Shown here: positions 28,615 to 37,829 of the stretch, piece by piece | Numbering within the stretch: the first letter of the stretch is position 1 | Layout of the letters: the number at the start of each line of letters is the position of its first letter | Assembly: GCF_040719265.1 (NCBI RefSeq) | Contig: NZ_JBFDAH010000003.1 | Span: 159,361 to 223,360, forward strand | Direction: 5' to 3' | Length of the DNA stretch: 64,000 nucleotides | Origin: Aliikangiella maris | GTDB lineage: Bacteria; Pseudomonadota; Gammaproteobacteria; Enterobacterales; Kangiellaceae | Program-made: the position numbers and the translations under genes | The notes under the pieces: model-generated | What the model was told of the DNA's origin: nothing | The model's database searches: none | What the model saw: only the letters and a program-made list of their open reading frames with translations

Positions 28615-29505
28615 TTAACTGGCTTCAGCAACCTCTTCTTCTTCAGCCAGCTCTGGCTGATTTGTCATCTTCGCAAGCAATGCCGCAATTTTATTGCGCA
28701 TCTGCCGACGATCAACAATCATATCGATAGCCCCATGGTCAAGTAAGAATTCGCTACGCTGAAATCCTTCGGGTAAAGTTTCACGAACCGTTTGCTCAAT
28801 AACACGAGGGCCTGCAAATCCGATTAGCGCATTTGGCTCGCCAATATTCACATCACCTAGCATGGCTAGACTGGCAGATACACCGCCCATAGTTGGATCA
28901 GTTAAAATTGAAATAAATGGTAAACCTTTTTCTGACATTCTGGCCAAAGCTGCACTGGTTTTTGCCATTTGAAACAATGAGATTAGCGCTTCTTGCATTC
29001 TTGCGCCACCGCTGGTTGCAAAGCAAATTAACGGAATACCTTCTTTAATACAGATACTGGCTGCGCGTGCAAATTTTTCACCGACCACTGAAGCCATCGA
29101 ACCCGCCATAAAATTGAATTCAAAGGAACAAGCAACTACTTTCATTCCTTTCAATTCGCCTTTAAAAGCAACCATTGCATCATTCTCACCAGAAACTTTT
29201 TGCGCGCTGCTAATGCGGTCTTTATAGCGTTTGGAATCCTTAAACTTCAATTGATCAACAGGCATCAGAGTTTTGCCTATTTCCTGCATTTCAGTATTGT
29301 CTAAAAAGCTCAACAACCTTGCTCGAGCACCTATACGCATGTGAAATGAACACTTTGGGCAAACTTTAAGGCTTCGCTCTAATTCAGCTTTATAGATAAC
29401 CGCATCACAGTTTTGGCATTTAGCCCAAACGCCTTCTGGAACTGACTTTCTGCGGTCTGCTACTGAAGTGGTCCGTTTAGGTAATATACGCTCAAACCAA
29501 CTCAT
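28615..29505 (-). CDS. accD: Acetyl-CoA carboxylase carboxyltransferase subunit beta
   Basis: Transfers carboxyl from biotin to acetyl-CoA with AccA, the first step in fatty acid synthesis. The 296 aa protein starts MSWFERILPK, the typical AccD start. The frame is open 53 codons further upstream, but that part is not protein-like for the family, and ATG 29505 has an AAAGAGA ribosome site. A four-Cys zinc ribbon (CQNCDAVIY...CPKCSFHMR) is followed by the crotonase-like core with CFATSGGARMQE and DPTMGGVSASLAMLGD. The fimV-truA-accD order is classic for gammaproteobacteria. Confidence 0.95.
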   Translation of the reverse strand: MSWFERILPKRTTSVADRRKSVPEGVWAKCQNCDAVIYKAELERSLKVCPKCSFHMRIGARARLLSFLDNTEMQEIGKTLMPVDQLKFKDSKRYKDRISSAQKVSGENDAMVAFKGELKGMKVVACSFEFNFMAGSMASVVGEKFARAASICIKEGIPLICFATSGGARMQEALISLFQMAKTSAALARMSEKGLPFISILTDPTMGGVSASLAMLGDVNIGEPNALIGFAGPRVIEQTVRETLPEGFQRSEFLLDHGAIDMIVDRRQMRNKIAALLAKMTNQPELAEEEEVAEAS

Positions 29506-29817
29506 ATATGTCTCTTTGATAATTTGATTTTGGCGATATTCTAACATCCTCTGTTCAAAGGTTAAGGATAAATTAACACCTTCTGGTCTGACCTGATATT
29601 TTTTATCAGTTGCACGTTTCGAGCACGAAGTGAATGATGTTGACACTTCATTAAAATATATCAAATTTTGCAGTATATTAGTGAAGAATAAATTAAATTT
29701 GGCTTATAAAAAACACCATTAACCACATGTATTTACCTGTGTGAATAAACTTTTAATTTTTCAATTCTGATATATTTGCACTGAACTTATCCAATAACCT
29801 GCTGAGCCAAAAAGAAA
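29506..29817. other. truA-accD intergenic region
   Basis: 312 bp, AT-rich, between the truA stop and the chosen accD start. It contains the in-frame upstream extension of accD, which lacks family similarity, and should hold the accD promoter. No terminator hairpin was found. Confidence 0.45.
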
Positions 29818-30612
29818 TCATAAAAAACTTTGAGGCAGGGTTAATGGGCCCAATGGTAATTGTGGTATTTGATATTTTTCAGGGTATGCCACTTGCACTA
29901 AATATAATCCATCCGGCTTGGCTGTCATCGGGGCTGCAGTGCGATCTTGGACTGCTAATACCTGCTGTACAAATTCAACTGGCTGACGCTGAAAACCAAC
30001 TTCAACCAGACAGCCCACAATATTTCTGACCATGTGATGTAAAAATGCATTTGCTCTAACATCTATGATTACAAATTCATTATAACGATTTACGCTGATC
30101 TCATCGATACGACGAAACGGTGTTGGCGATTGGCAGGATGAGGCCTGAAAGGATGAGAAATTATTTTCTCCAATTAAGGCTTGCGCACCTTGATGCATAA
30201 GCTCATGATTAAGAGGTGTACGATACCAGGTTACTTTACCCGATAAAATTGCACTGCAATAACGCGTATTTTGAATTACATAGCGATATCGCCTCGCAAA
30301 TGCAGAGTGCCTGGCATGAAATTCATCAGGTACTGGCTTGGCCCATCGGACACAAATATCATCCGGCAATTGACTGTTTGCGCCCAGTTCCCAAGCCCTT
30401 AATGGCCTTTCATTATTTAGTTGAAAGCTCACAACCTGAGCTGTAGCATGAACCCCTGTATCGGTTCGACCAGCGCAAAATACAGAAACAGAATGATTGG
30501 CAATTTTAGATAGTACGACCTCTAAAGATTGTTGCACCGACGGCGAATGAGATTGCCTTTGCCAGCCACAATAGTTTGAGCCCGAGTATTCAATTCCTAA
30601 TGCAATATTCAT
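29818..30612 (-). CDS. truA: tRNA pseudouridine(38-40) synthase
   Basis: Makes pseudouridine at positions 38-40 of tRNA anticodon stems. The 264 aa protein has catalytic Asp51 in CAGRTDTGVHA, the opening IALGIEYSGSNYCGWQRQ, and the C-terminal FLHHMVRNIVG motif. Length is normal. It lies between fimV, which ends in a terminator 33 bp upstream of the truA start, and accD (312 bp downstream), so it needs its own promoter or readthrough. Confidence 0.96.
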   Translation of the reverse strand: MNIALGIEYSGSNYCGWQRQSHSPSVQQSLEVVLSKIANHSVSVFCAGRTDTGVHATAQVVSFQLNNERPLRAWELGANSQLPDDICVRWAKPVPDEFHARHSAFARRYRYVIQNTRYCSAILSGKVTWYRTPLNHELMHQGAQALIGENNFSSFQASSCQSPTPFRRIDEISVNRYNEFVIIDVRANAFLHHMVRNIVGCLVEVGFQRQPVEFVQQVLAVQDRTAAPMTAKPDGLYLVQVAYPEKYQIPQLPLGPLTLPQSFL

Positions 30613-30624
30613 CTTTACTTCGAT

Positions 30625-30650
30625 TAAAAAAGGCGGTTTAACCGCCTTTT
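30625..30650 (-). terminator. Terminator downstream of fimV
   Basis: Perfect stem AAAAGGCGGTT/AACCGCCTTTT with almost no loop, ending in six T on the minus strand. It lies between the fimV stop and the truA start. Confidence 0.85.
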
Positions 30651-30682
30651 CTCTAAAAATTATTTATAGAATTCACTCAGAA

Positions 30683-33214
30683 TTAATCAGCTCGATCAAT
30701 TAGTGCTTGTGCTTCTTCCTTTTGTGCATCAGTCCCTTCTGCAATAACCTCTGATAATATTTCTTTAGCACCCTCAGAATCCCCCATATCAATATACGCA
30801 CGAGCTAAGTCTAACTTGGTTGCGATTTCATCACCAGCATCACCTTCGCCGATGTCATCATCATCAAAATCGTTATCATCTTCTAGCGCAAATTCGCTAT
30901 CGTCTTCAATATCTAGCGAAAGATCATCTTCGTTACTAAATCCAATTTCCTCGTCATCTTCATCCAGAACAAAGTCATCAAGCTCAGACTTTTCTTCTAA
31001 AGAAAAATCATCATCATCTAACGAATCAAAAGTTTCAGTTACAGCTTCAGAAGGAGGCACTTCCTGAGCATCATCATCTAAATTCATATCCATATCGATA
31101 TCAAATTCATCATCAGCCAGTTCATCATTATCTATATCAAAACTGTCATCTTCTTCATTCAGATCAAGCGCACTTTCAGCATCATCGATATTGTTATCCG
31201 ACATATCGACATTGGGAGAGGTATCATCATCCAAATCGATATCATCTTCGTTGAATATATCTTCAGTAGAAGGCAAATCAAATCCATCATCTAGGCCATC
31301 TCCAATTTCACCAGACCAAGCGTTTTCTCTCAACTTATTGATTTGTTCATGCCATTCTTCTGCATCTACCGCATGGGAAACTTCTTGAGCCAGTGATTCA
31401 AACTTATCTCGATCGTCATTTTCTGCATAGCACTCCATTAGCTTAACTTTAAGATCAGAGCGAATCGGGTTGTCATCAATTGCTTCCAAGAGCAGGTTTT
31501 CTGCTTGCTCATACTTTCCGTAAGCAATATAAATATCAGCTTCACCTAATGGATCAAAGTTTTCTTCTTCATTTGTTCCTGAATCCTGCATGCTCTGATC
31601 ATCCATGTCTAATTCTTCAAGCATATTATCACCGACTTCAGGCAACTCAAAAGTATCGGTTGCATCACCAAGACCAGCACCGGTACTGGTGACCAGATCA
31701 TCCTGGAACTCTTCGTCTTCCATGCGTTTTCTCATTCGCCAGAATACGGCAACAATCACCAGAATAATGCCACCAATTGCACTCCATAATATAACTGAAG
31801 ATTCGAGTATTTCATCTAAAAATGATTTTTGAGGCTTGGCAGGGATACTTGGTGTTCTTGTTACTGCCGGCTGATTCGCTTTTGTTTGACTGGCCGTTTC
31901 TGTTGGCGATTGGTTGGTTTCATTTGCCAACTCAGCATCATTATTAATTACATCTCTATCTACTATATTGCCACTTTCAGAATTGTCGGTTTGCGAAGAT
32001 ACGGCATCGGTAATTTGGCCATTGACACTGGTAGGCTCCACGGATTCGCTGATTAAGGTCTCATCACTGTCCATATCAGCAGAAAGATTCTGCTTTTCAG
32101 AGTCTCGTTGAATCTGACTCAACGCTGCCAGCTCAGCATCTGAAACATCGACAGCCGATCCAGACTGAACTGATTCTAACTTTTTCAATGCATCAGCTAA
32201 TCTGGCGCGTAACTCATTATTTTCGTTTTGTAGTGTCGCACTTTCTTCTTGCGACTGTGCAAGTTGATTTTGAATATTATTCAATCGCTCAGCCATATTA
32301 CCCGAAGCTGATTGGCTCGAATTACTTTCACTACTATTTTCTGGCGTGGAAAGCGTTAATCTTGCTTCGTTCGACAAACGACTAGTTGCTCGACTCGATG
32401 TTGTATCGGCAATATTTCGTGCCCCGCCACTACGCCACTGGTTATTTTGCATAACAACATCTTGCAAAGCAGCACGATGCGGAACTTGGGAAATAACAGT
32501 ATCCTCAGGAATAGTCAGCACTTTCCCTTTAAGCAGGTTGTTAATATTTCCATTACCAAAGGCTTCTGGATTAGCACGATAAATTGCAACCAATGTTTGA
32601 TGTATACTGGCCGATTGGGGTCTAACCTGATTTGCTATTCCCCATAAAGTATCATTTTCAGATACGGGACCATAACTAGTACCACCGGAGTAGTTATTTT
32701 CAGGATAGTTATTTGAAGATTGATTTGAATTTGAAGTTGTCGCCGGTTGAGAAGTTACTGGCTTTTTTTTTGCTGCTACGGTTTGAGACTTTTGGATAGT
32801 TGATGCCGCAGAGTCATCAAACACAGGCGGATCCAATAAAAAAGTATATTCACGAATGATTCGTCCGTTTGGCCAATTCAATTCTACCAGAAAGTTCATA
32901 AAGGGCTCTTTAACTGGCTCGCGCGTCGAGAGAAATACCGACATGCTGCCGTCTGAATTTTTCTTGGTTTCGAATTTGATATTGGTGAGATAAAAAAGCC
33001 GTTCTACGCCAACTTTCTCGAATTCAACCATACTGGCCAATGAGGCATGAATCTCATGATCCCCCAAATCACCAGCAGATAACAAACGAATTTCGGCTTT
33101 TAAAGGCTGATTTAACCCCGAACTTAGCTGGTATTCGCCAAGGCCTACAGCAAAAACAGCACCAGAAAAAAAACCAACAGCAGAAGTCAGAAAAAGGACA
33201 ATTTTGCGAAACAT
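30683..33214 (-). CDS. fimV: FimV-like polar hub protein
   Basis: Inner-membrane peptidoglycan-binding protein that organises cell poles and type IV pili/twitching and stimulates CyaB signalling in Pseudomonas. It has a signal peptide (MFRKIVLFLTSAVGFFSGAVFA), the FimV N-terminal domain (VGLGEYQLSSGLNQPLKAEI), a LysM domain (YGPVSENDTLWGIANQVRP), a coiled coil (MAERLNNIQNQLAQSQEES), a transmembrane helix (about 475-495), and an extremely acidic cytoplasmic part with TPR-like repeats ending in the FimV C-terminal motif (KLDLARAYIDMGDSEGAKE). ATG 33214 has AAGGAAA upstream and gives the signal peptide directly; the ATG nine codons earlier also has a GAGAG site. It links functionally with pilS/pilR at the window start. 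Confidence 0.92.
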   Translation of the reverse strand: MFRKIVLFLTSAVGFFSGAVFAVGLGEYQLSSGLNQPLKAEIRLLSAGDLGDHEIHASLASMVEFEKVGVERLFYLTNIKFETKKNSDGSMSVFLSTREPVKEPFMNFLVELNWPNGRIIREYTFLLDPPVFDDSAASTIQKSQTVAAKKKPVTSQPATTSNSNQSSNNYPENNYSGGTSYGPVSENDTLWGIANQVRPQSASIHQTLVAIYRANPEAFGNGNINNLLKGKVLTIPEDTVISQVPHRAALQDVVMQNNQWRSGGARNIADTTSSRATSRLSNEARLTLSTPENSSESNSSQSASGNMAERLNNIQNQLAQSQEESATLQNENNELRARLADALKKLESVQSGSAVDVSDAELAALSQIQRDSEKQNLSADMDSDETLISESVEPTSVNGQITDAVSSQTDNSESGNIVDRDVINNDAELANETNQSPTETASQTKANQPAVTRTPSIPAKPQKSFLDEILESSVILWSAIGGIILVIVAVFWRMRKRMEDEEFQDDLVTSTGAGLGDATDTFELPEVGDNMLEELDMDDQSMQDSGTNEEENFDPLGEADIYIAYGKYEQAENLLLEAIDDNPIRSDLKVKLMECYAENDDRDKFESLAQEVSHAVDAEEWHEQINKLRENAWSGEIGDGLDDGFDLPSTEDIFNEDDIDLDDDTSPNVDMSDNNIDDAESALDLNEEDDSFDIDNDELADDEFDIDMDMNLDDDAQEVPPSEAVTETFDSLDDDDFSLEEKSELDDFVLDEDDEEIGFSNEDDLSLDIEDDSEFALEDDNDFDDDDIGEGDAGDEIATKLDLARAYIDMGDSEGAKEILSEVIAEGTDAQKEEAQALIDRAD

Positions 33215-33241
33215 ACGCGTATTTCCTTGTATTTGAACCAT

Positions 33242-33585
33242 TAAATCTATCTCTCAACAAGCTAAGTGCCGTGTCATCCAATCAAGTGGAGTCAAGCTAC
33301 AATGTATAATTATCTTGCGGTGTTTTATAACTATTCCATGAAGTTACGGCAAGAAGTTAAGAACTTTCTTTATAATATTGCGATAACTATAGCTTATAAT
33401 TAGCTTTTTACCAATAGCTAACCGCTCACAAATTGAAATTTTAGTGTGGATTTCAAAGTTGAGCGGTCAGACATTTTACATTCTAGTCAAATCTGCATTT
33501 TGGTTTTGCGATAAATTCTACAAACTAGACATTAACCAAACAAAATCAAAAAATTATTCTGTAATTTAACGCGAATGAGTAGTAA
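33242..33585. other. Intergenic region upstream of fimV
   Basis: About 340 bp, AT-rich, without a convincing gene. It holds the large stem-loop at 33421-33467 and must contain the fimV promoter. Confidence 0.5.
33421..33467. repeat. Nested inverted repeat between acyl-CoA dehydrogenase and fimV genes
   Basis: Outer arms ACCGCTCA (33421-33428) and TGAGCGGT (33460-33467) pair perfectly. Inner arms TTGAAAT (33433-33439) and ATTTCAA (33450-33456) also pair, leaving a 10-nt loop. No T-tract follows directly, so it may be an operator or mRNA structure rather than a terminator. Confidence 0.5.
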
Positions 33586-35343
33586 TTAGATTAATGATTG
33601 TTCAGCATCCATATATGGTTGGTAGCCAGTTCCAACCTTTTGACATAATTGGTTGATATTGGGTAATAAATGTTCACAGAAATATTGTCCAGCTAACTGT
33701 TTGCGTGCACAAAAGGTTTCGCCTAGCTCATCATTTAACTGATTCAACATTTTTAACCAAAGCCATCCGTATACTAAATAACCAGAGGCATGCAAATAGT
33801 CGACAGCACCACCTTGAATTTCGAAGAAACGCTGTTCAATATTTTGCACAATCCATTGACTAGTCTGGCGATGACATTGCAGCGCAGAAGATAGCTGTTG
33901 CTGTAACTGATAAGCTGCTGGTAAGCTGGTTTTTATGGCCAACTCAGCATCTATCTCATCATACAACAGCTGCATAAGTTGCATTTTATCGAGACCTACC
34001 TTACGAACCAGTAAATCCTGTGATTGGATTCCATTTGTACCTTCATAGATTTGAGCAATTTTTGCATCCCGCACTAGTTGCTCCAATCCCCACTCACGGA
34101 TATAACCGTGACCACCTAGTACCTGTAAGCCTAAGTTACAGGCTTCATAACCTTTATCGGTGAAAAAAGCCTTGGCAATTGGTGTGAGCAAACTCATTAA
34201 ACTGGCAGCATTTTCTCGAATAGCTGCGTCTTGATGGTGATATTGCAGATCAATTTGAGTACCCATAAATACCATCAGAGCTCTAGCTGCCTCGGTATGC
34301 ACTCGCTGTTCCAACAACATGCGGCGAATATCTGCATGCTCAATGATACTGGCAAGTTTTGCAGACTGACTTTTTCCCTGCTTTCTTTCAATCGCATAGT
34401 TGCGAGACAGTTGGTAGGCTGTTTCTGCAAGTCCAATACCTTGCACCCCAATAGAAAGACGCTCCAGATTCATCATTGTAAACATACACGCTAATCCCTT
34501 ATGCTTTTCGCCAATTAAATACCCCTGTGCTTCATCAAAATTCATGACGCAAGTAGCTGACGCTTTTATCCCCATTTTATGTTCAATACTACCGCAGCTA
34601 ACCTGGTTAGTTTCGGTTAATTCACCATGTTCATTAATTTTAATTTTTGGCACTAAAAATAGACTGATTCCTTTCGGACCAGGCGGTGCATCAGGTAATT
34701 TGGCGAGCACCAAGTGAATAATATTTTCTGACAAATCATGTTCGCCACCAGTAATGAATATTTTTGTACCACTGACCAAATAAGAACCATCTGTCTGTTC
34801 CGTTGCTTTAGTTTTGATATTCCCTAAGTCGGAGCCAGCATGAGGTTCGGTGAGCGCCATTGTCCCGGCCCAACGCCCTTCAAGCATTGGAGGTAGATAT
34901 AGCTGTTTTATGGTGTCACTGGCATGTGCACGAATAGCGTGATATGCGCCATTAGTCAGGCTTGGATACAAGCAAAATGAGGTATTGGTTGAAAAAATCA
35001 TTTCTTCAATCAATAAATGAATTGTTTTGGGTAATCCTTGACCACCATATTCAGGATCTCCCGATGTCCCCTGCCAGCCACTCTGACAAAACTCAGCATA
35101 GGCTTCTTTAAATCCGGGCGGTGTCGTTACCTGACCATTTTCAAATTGACACCCTATTTCATCGCCTTCGTGATTGATAGGCAACAATACATTTTCACTG
35201 AATTTTGCAGCTTCTTCGAGGACAGTAGTATAAAGCTCAATATCAAATTCGGAAAAACTATCAATAGCACTTAACGTGTTTTCAACATTAAACACTTGTT
35301 TCACTAAATAGTTCATTTCCTCTAATGGGGCTTGATAACTCAT
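33586..35343 (-). CDS. Acyl-CoA dehydrogenase with C-terminal extension (DmdC-like type)
   Basis: FAD-dependent acyl-CoA alpha,beta-dehydrogenase of 585 aa, longer than the usual 380-400 aa medium-chain enzymes. Conserved parts are MALTEPHAGSDLGNIKTKA, the FITGGEHDL substrate loop, and QVLGGHGYIREWGLEQLVRDAKIAQIYEGTNGIQ near 430-460, followed by an acyl-CoA dehydrogenase C-terminal helical domain. This is the architecture of the 3-methylmercaptopropionyl-CoA dehydrogenase-like group, but many members act on ordinary fatty acyl-CoAs. It stands alone, with a terminator upstream that ends the AGCS gene. Confidence 0.88.
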   Translation of the reverse strand: MSYQAPLEEMNYLVKQVFNVENTLSAIDSFSEFDIELYTTVLEEAAKFSENVLLPINHEGDEIGCQFENGQVTTPPGFKEAYAEFCQSGWQGTSGDPEYGGQGLPKTIHLLIEEMIFSTNTSFCLYPSLTNGAYHAIRAHASDTIKQLYLPPMLEGRWAGTMALTEPHAGSDLGNIKTKATEQTDGSYLVSGTKIFITGGEHDLSENIIHLVLAKLPDAPPGPKGISLFLVPKIKINEHGELTETNQVSCGSIEHKMGIKASATCVMNFDEAQGYLIGEKHKGLACMFTMMNLERLSIGVQGIGLAETAYQLSRNYAIERKQGKSQSAKLASIIEHADIRRMLLEQRVHTEAARALMVFMGTQIDLQYHHQDAAIRENAASLMSLLTPIAKAFFTDKGYEACNLGLQVLGGHGYIREWGLEQLVRDAKIAQIYEGTNGIQSQDLLVRKVGLDKMQLMQLLYDEIDAELAIKTSLPAAYQLQQQLSSALQCHRQTSQWIVQNIEQRFFEIQGGAVDYLHASGYLVYGWLWLKMLNQLNDELGETFCARKQLAGQYFCEHLLPNINQLCQKVGTGYQPYMDAEQSLI

Positions 35344-35411
35344 TACTTATTGGTTCCTTATTATCGTTTATTCAGATCTCAGTATAAGTAAGATCTGAGT
35401 GGTTTAACCAA

Positions 35412-35462
35412 AAAGCAAACCCCACATAACCCGATAAGGTCTAATAAGTGGGGCTTGTTTTA
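35412..35462 (-). terminator. Terminator downstream of the AGCS symporter gene
   Basis: Stem CAAGCCCCAC/GTGGGGTTTG with a long AT-rich loop, followed by GCTTTTT on the minus strand. It separates the symporter from the acyl-CoA dehydrogenase gene. Confidence 0.65.
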
Positions 35463-35515
35463 CGCTTTATTTCAAGCGTGAGTTATCATTCTAACACATA
35501 TTTAAAACAACTGTT

Positions 35516-37201
35516 TTAATCTGCTTGGTTCTTGTTAAAGTGCTCCCAATATTTCGCGACAGTTTGCTTCATGTCTTTATGCAGTAACAATATACCAATG
35601 AGATTGGGTATCGTCATTAAGGCCACCGTGACATAGGCGAGATTCCAAATTACCGTAGCGTCTGTAAATGAAGCAACAAAAAAAGCTGCAACATAAACAA
35701 TACGATAAGGTAAAACTGCTTTAGGGCCAAATAGATAAGTCATTGCTCGATCACCGTAATAAGACCAAGCAATCGCTGTGGTAAATGCAAATAAAAGCAA
35801 TCCTATCGTAACGACATATTCACCATATTCACCGAAAAATCCATGACGAAATGCTTCAGTAGTTAACCTGACAGAGTGAATCAGAGACTTACCACTAACA
35901 ACGACTTTTGCATCACCTTCTGCATCTACAATTTTGCCATCATTTATAGCAATAGTGCCGGTATATGGTTCATCATTAATGGTGTATTTAACATCTTCTG
36001 CGATTGAGCGGGCGTTAATCAGTGTAATATCAGAATAGTCGGCAATCCCATTAACAATTTCGATTGTTCCCGAATAGTGTTCTACGCCACCCGTTGCATC
36101 AGATTTTTTATCGAGATAAGTAAACAAACGTTCAACATCATCTTTATTACTGTCTTTATATTCACCAATCACATATTCCATATCGGCACGGTCAAATGTG
36201 TTTTCGTGTTTTTTAGTCCAGACACCAGAACTAAGAATCACTAAACCGGTTAACGTACAAATTACGATTGTGTCGATAAATGGTTCAAGCAAAGAAACCA
36301 TTCCTTCTGAAGCAGGCTCTCTTCCTCGGGCGCTGGCATGAGCAATGGGTGCCGAACCTTGTCCTGCCTCATTTGAAAACAATCCACGATTAACACCCCG
36401 ATCAAGTGCGTAAGCAAAACTGGCTCCCAGGAATCCTCCAACAGCAGCGCTCCCGGAAAACAAATCGGAAAAGATTGAAATAAAAGAAGGGACTATATTT
36501 TCGATATTATATAAAATGACAGCAAGCGCCCCAACAAAATAGATAAGAGCCATTGTTGGAACAATTTTCTCAGCAACATGCGCTATACGCTTAATACCAC
36601 CAATAATGACTAATGCCAGCATTACCGATAAAACTGCGCCAACAATCCATTTTTCAAAGCCAAAAGATTCGTTAAGACCAACGGCAATATTGTTAATTTG
36701 TGGCATATTACCACTACCAATCGAGCTTACCACTGTAGCGGTAGCAACAATCACTGCTAACCACTTCATGTTGAGTTTTTTCTCCATATAGTACATGGGT
36801 CCACCAGCCATAGTACCATCAGCGGTTTTTTCACGATATTTGTGTGAAAGCGTTACTTCAACAAATTTGGTTGTCATACCAAAAAAAGCGGTTGCCCACA
36901 TCCAAAATATTGCTGCTGGACCACCTAAATAAATAGCCAGTGCCACACCACCGATATTTCCAGTACCCACTGTACCGGATAATGCTGTCGTCAATGCCTG
37001 AAAATGGCTGGTATCGCCTGGTGCATCGTCTTTTGAATATTTACCACGCAATATTCTAGTTGCATGTGCAAAATATCGAATTTGGGGAAACCCCAAGTAA
37101 AGAGTGAAAATTATCCCGGTGCCTAAAAGAAGTAGTGGAAAATAGTCGGCTGACCCAAGATAAGAGTCAATTGAAAGCAAAAAGCTGTTAATCGCGTCCA
37201 A
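35516..37201 (-). CDS. AGCS-family sodium:alanine symporter with a large hydrophilic insert
   Basis: Na+- or H+-coupled amino-acid importer of the inner membrane. Family signatures are LSGTVGTGNIGGVALAIYLGGP, MAGGPMYYME, RGVNRGLFSNEAGQGSAPIAHA and TTAIAWSYYGDRAMTYLFG. At 561 aa it is about 100 longer than typical members. The extra length is one hydrophilic block (about residues 329-448) between the helix ending SSGVWT and the next helix. The insert contains Asp-rich and beta-like repeats (HYSGTIEIVNGIADY, EPYTGTIAINDGKIVD). A TATAAT-like sequence sits about 45 bp upstream of the start (37246-37251). Confidence 0.9.
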   Translation of the reverse strand: MDAINSFLLSIDSYLGSADYFPLLLLGTGIIFTLYLGFPQIRYFAHATRILRGKYSKDDAPGDTSHFQALTTALSGTVGTGNIGGVALAIYLGGPAAIFWMWATAFFGMTTKFVEVTLSHKYREKTADGTMAGGPMYYMEKKLNMKWLAVIVATATVVSSIGSGNMPQINNIAVGLNESFGFEKWIVGAVLSVMLALVIIGGIKRIAHVAEKIVPTMALIYFVGALAVILYNIENIVPSFISIFSDLFSGSAAVGGFLGASFAYALDRGVNRGLFSNEAGQGSAPIAHASARGREPASEGMVSLLEPFIDTIVICTLTGLVILSSGVWTKKHENTFDRADMEYVIGEYKDSNKDDVERLFTYLDKKSDATGGVEHYSGTIEIVNGIADYSDITLINARSIAEDVKYTINDEPYTGTIAINDGKIVDAEGDAKVVVSGKSLIHSVRLTTEAFRHGFFGEYGEYVVTIGLLLFAFTTAIAWSYYGDRAMTYLFGPKAVLPYRIVYVAAFFVASFTDATVIWNLAYVTVALMTIPNLIGILLLHKDMKQTVAKYWEHFNKNQAD

Positions 37202-37300
37202 AGTGCTGCCCCTTAATTTAAATGTTATTTGATATTATTCGGGGCATTATAAACTAATCGATAGGGAATTACTCATTCATGGGTCAATTTCACCCAGAGT

Positions 37301-37636
37301 TCACTGACATCGCATTCTGGTACCTTTTTCTACTGATAACATTATTTCACTTGCAGAGATATCAGTAGGAAATAAACACCCTGATATTTGTGCGGAGGCA
37401 ATGCTTGCACCGGTTAAGTTTGATTGAGAAAAGTCTATTCCTCTAAGGTCTGCGGCGCGAAAATAGCAACCACTAAAATTTACACCGGCTGCATCCAGCC
37501 CACGCAAATCAAGCCCTCTGAAATCACAATCATGAAAATCAATTATCGACTGCCCTGCTTTTTGCTGGTTAAACAGCTTCACTTTTTCATCACGTAATAA
37601 TTGATAAAGTGGATCCTCAGGAAACCGTAACGGCAT
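37301..37636 (-). CDS. Pentapeptide-repeat protein
   Basis: 111 aa protein with about nine A(D/N)LXX-type pentapeptides (FRGLD LRGLD AAGVN FSGCY FRAAD LRGID), forming a short right-handed beta-helix in its middle and preceded by a 25-residue N-terminal segment. It is too short for a Qnr-type gyrase-protecting protein. Function unknown. It is a single gene between the symporter and oadB. Confidence 0.75.
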   Translation of the reverse strand: MPLRFPEDPLYQLLRDEKVKLFNQQKAGQSIIDFHDCDFRGLDLRGLDAAGVNFSGCYFRAADLRGIDFSQSNLTGASIASAQISGCLFPTDISASEIMLSVEKGTRMRCQ

Positions 37637-37750
37637 GACTTTGTCCTATACACATTTTAGCAATCTTTACTTGAGTATAGTCGGAGTTATTAATTTGTCT
37701 AAATTACTAATAATAAAAAATTATATTGAAGTATAGATATTAAACAAAGT

Positions 37751-37791
37751 AGATGACTCAAATCACTTAAAAAACTTGAAGTAAGTCATCT
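37751..37791 (-). terminator. Possible terminator after oadB
   Basis: AGATGACT (37751-37758) and AGTCATCT (37784-37791) form an 8-bp stem with an AT-rich loop of 25 nt, 39 bp past the oadB stop. A weak T-rich stretch follows on the minus strand. Confidence 0.35.
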
Positions 37792-37829
37792 GCTAGAAAT
37801 ATCTTTTACCTATTTAACAGGAAAAACTA

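Noticed and set aside
29506..29664. 53-codon N-terminal extension of AccD
   Set aside because: The extension is not family-like and the ATG at 29505 has a ribosome site and the canonical MSWFERILPK start.
30816..31388. Ser-rich plus-strand frames opposite fimV
   Set aside because: They are the antisense reading of the Asp/Glu-rich FimV codons (GAT/GAA read as Ser-rich).
37202..37300. Glycine riboswitch upstream of the AGCS symporter
   Set aside because: Only 99 bp lie between the genes and no tandem aptamer-like conserved core was seen.
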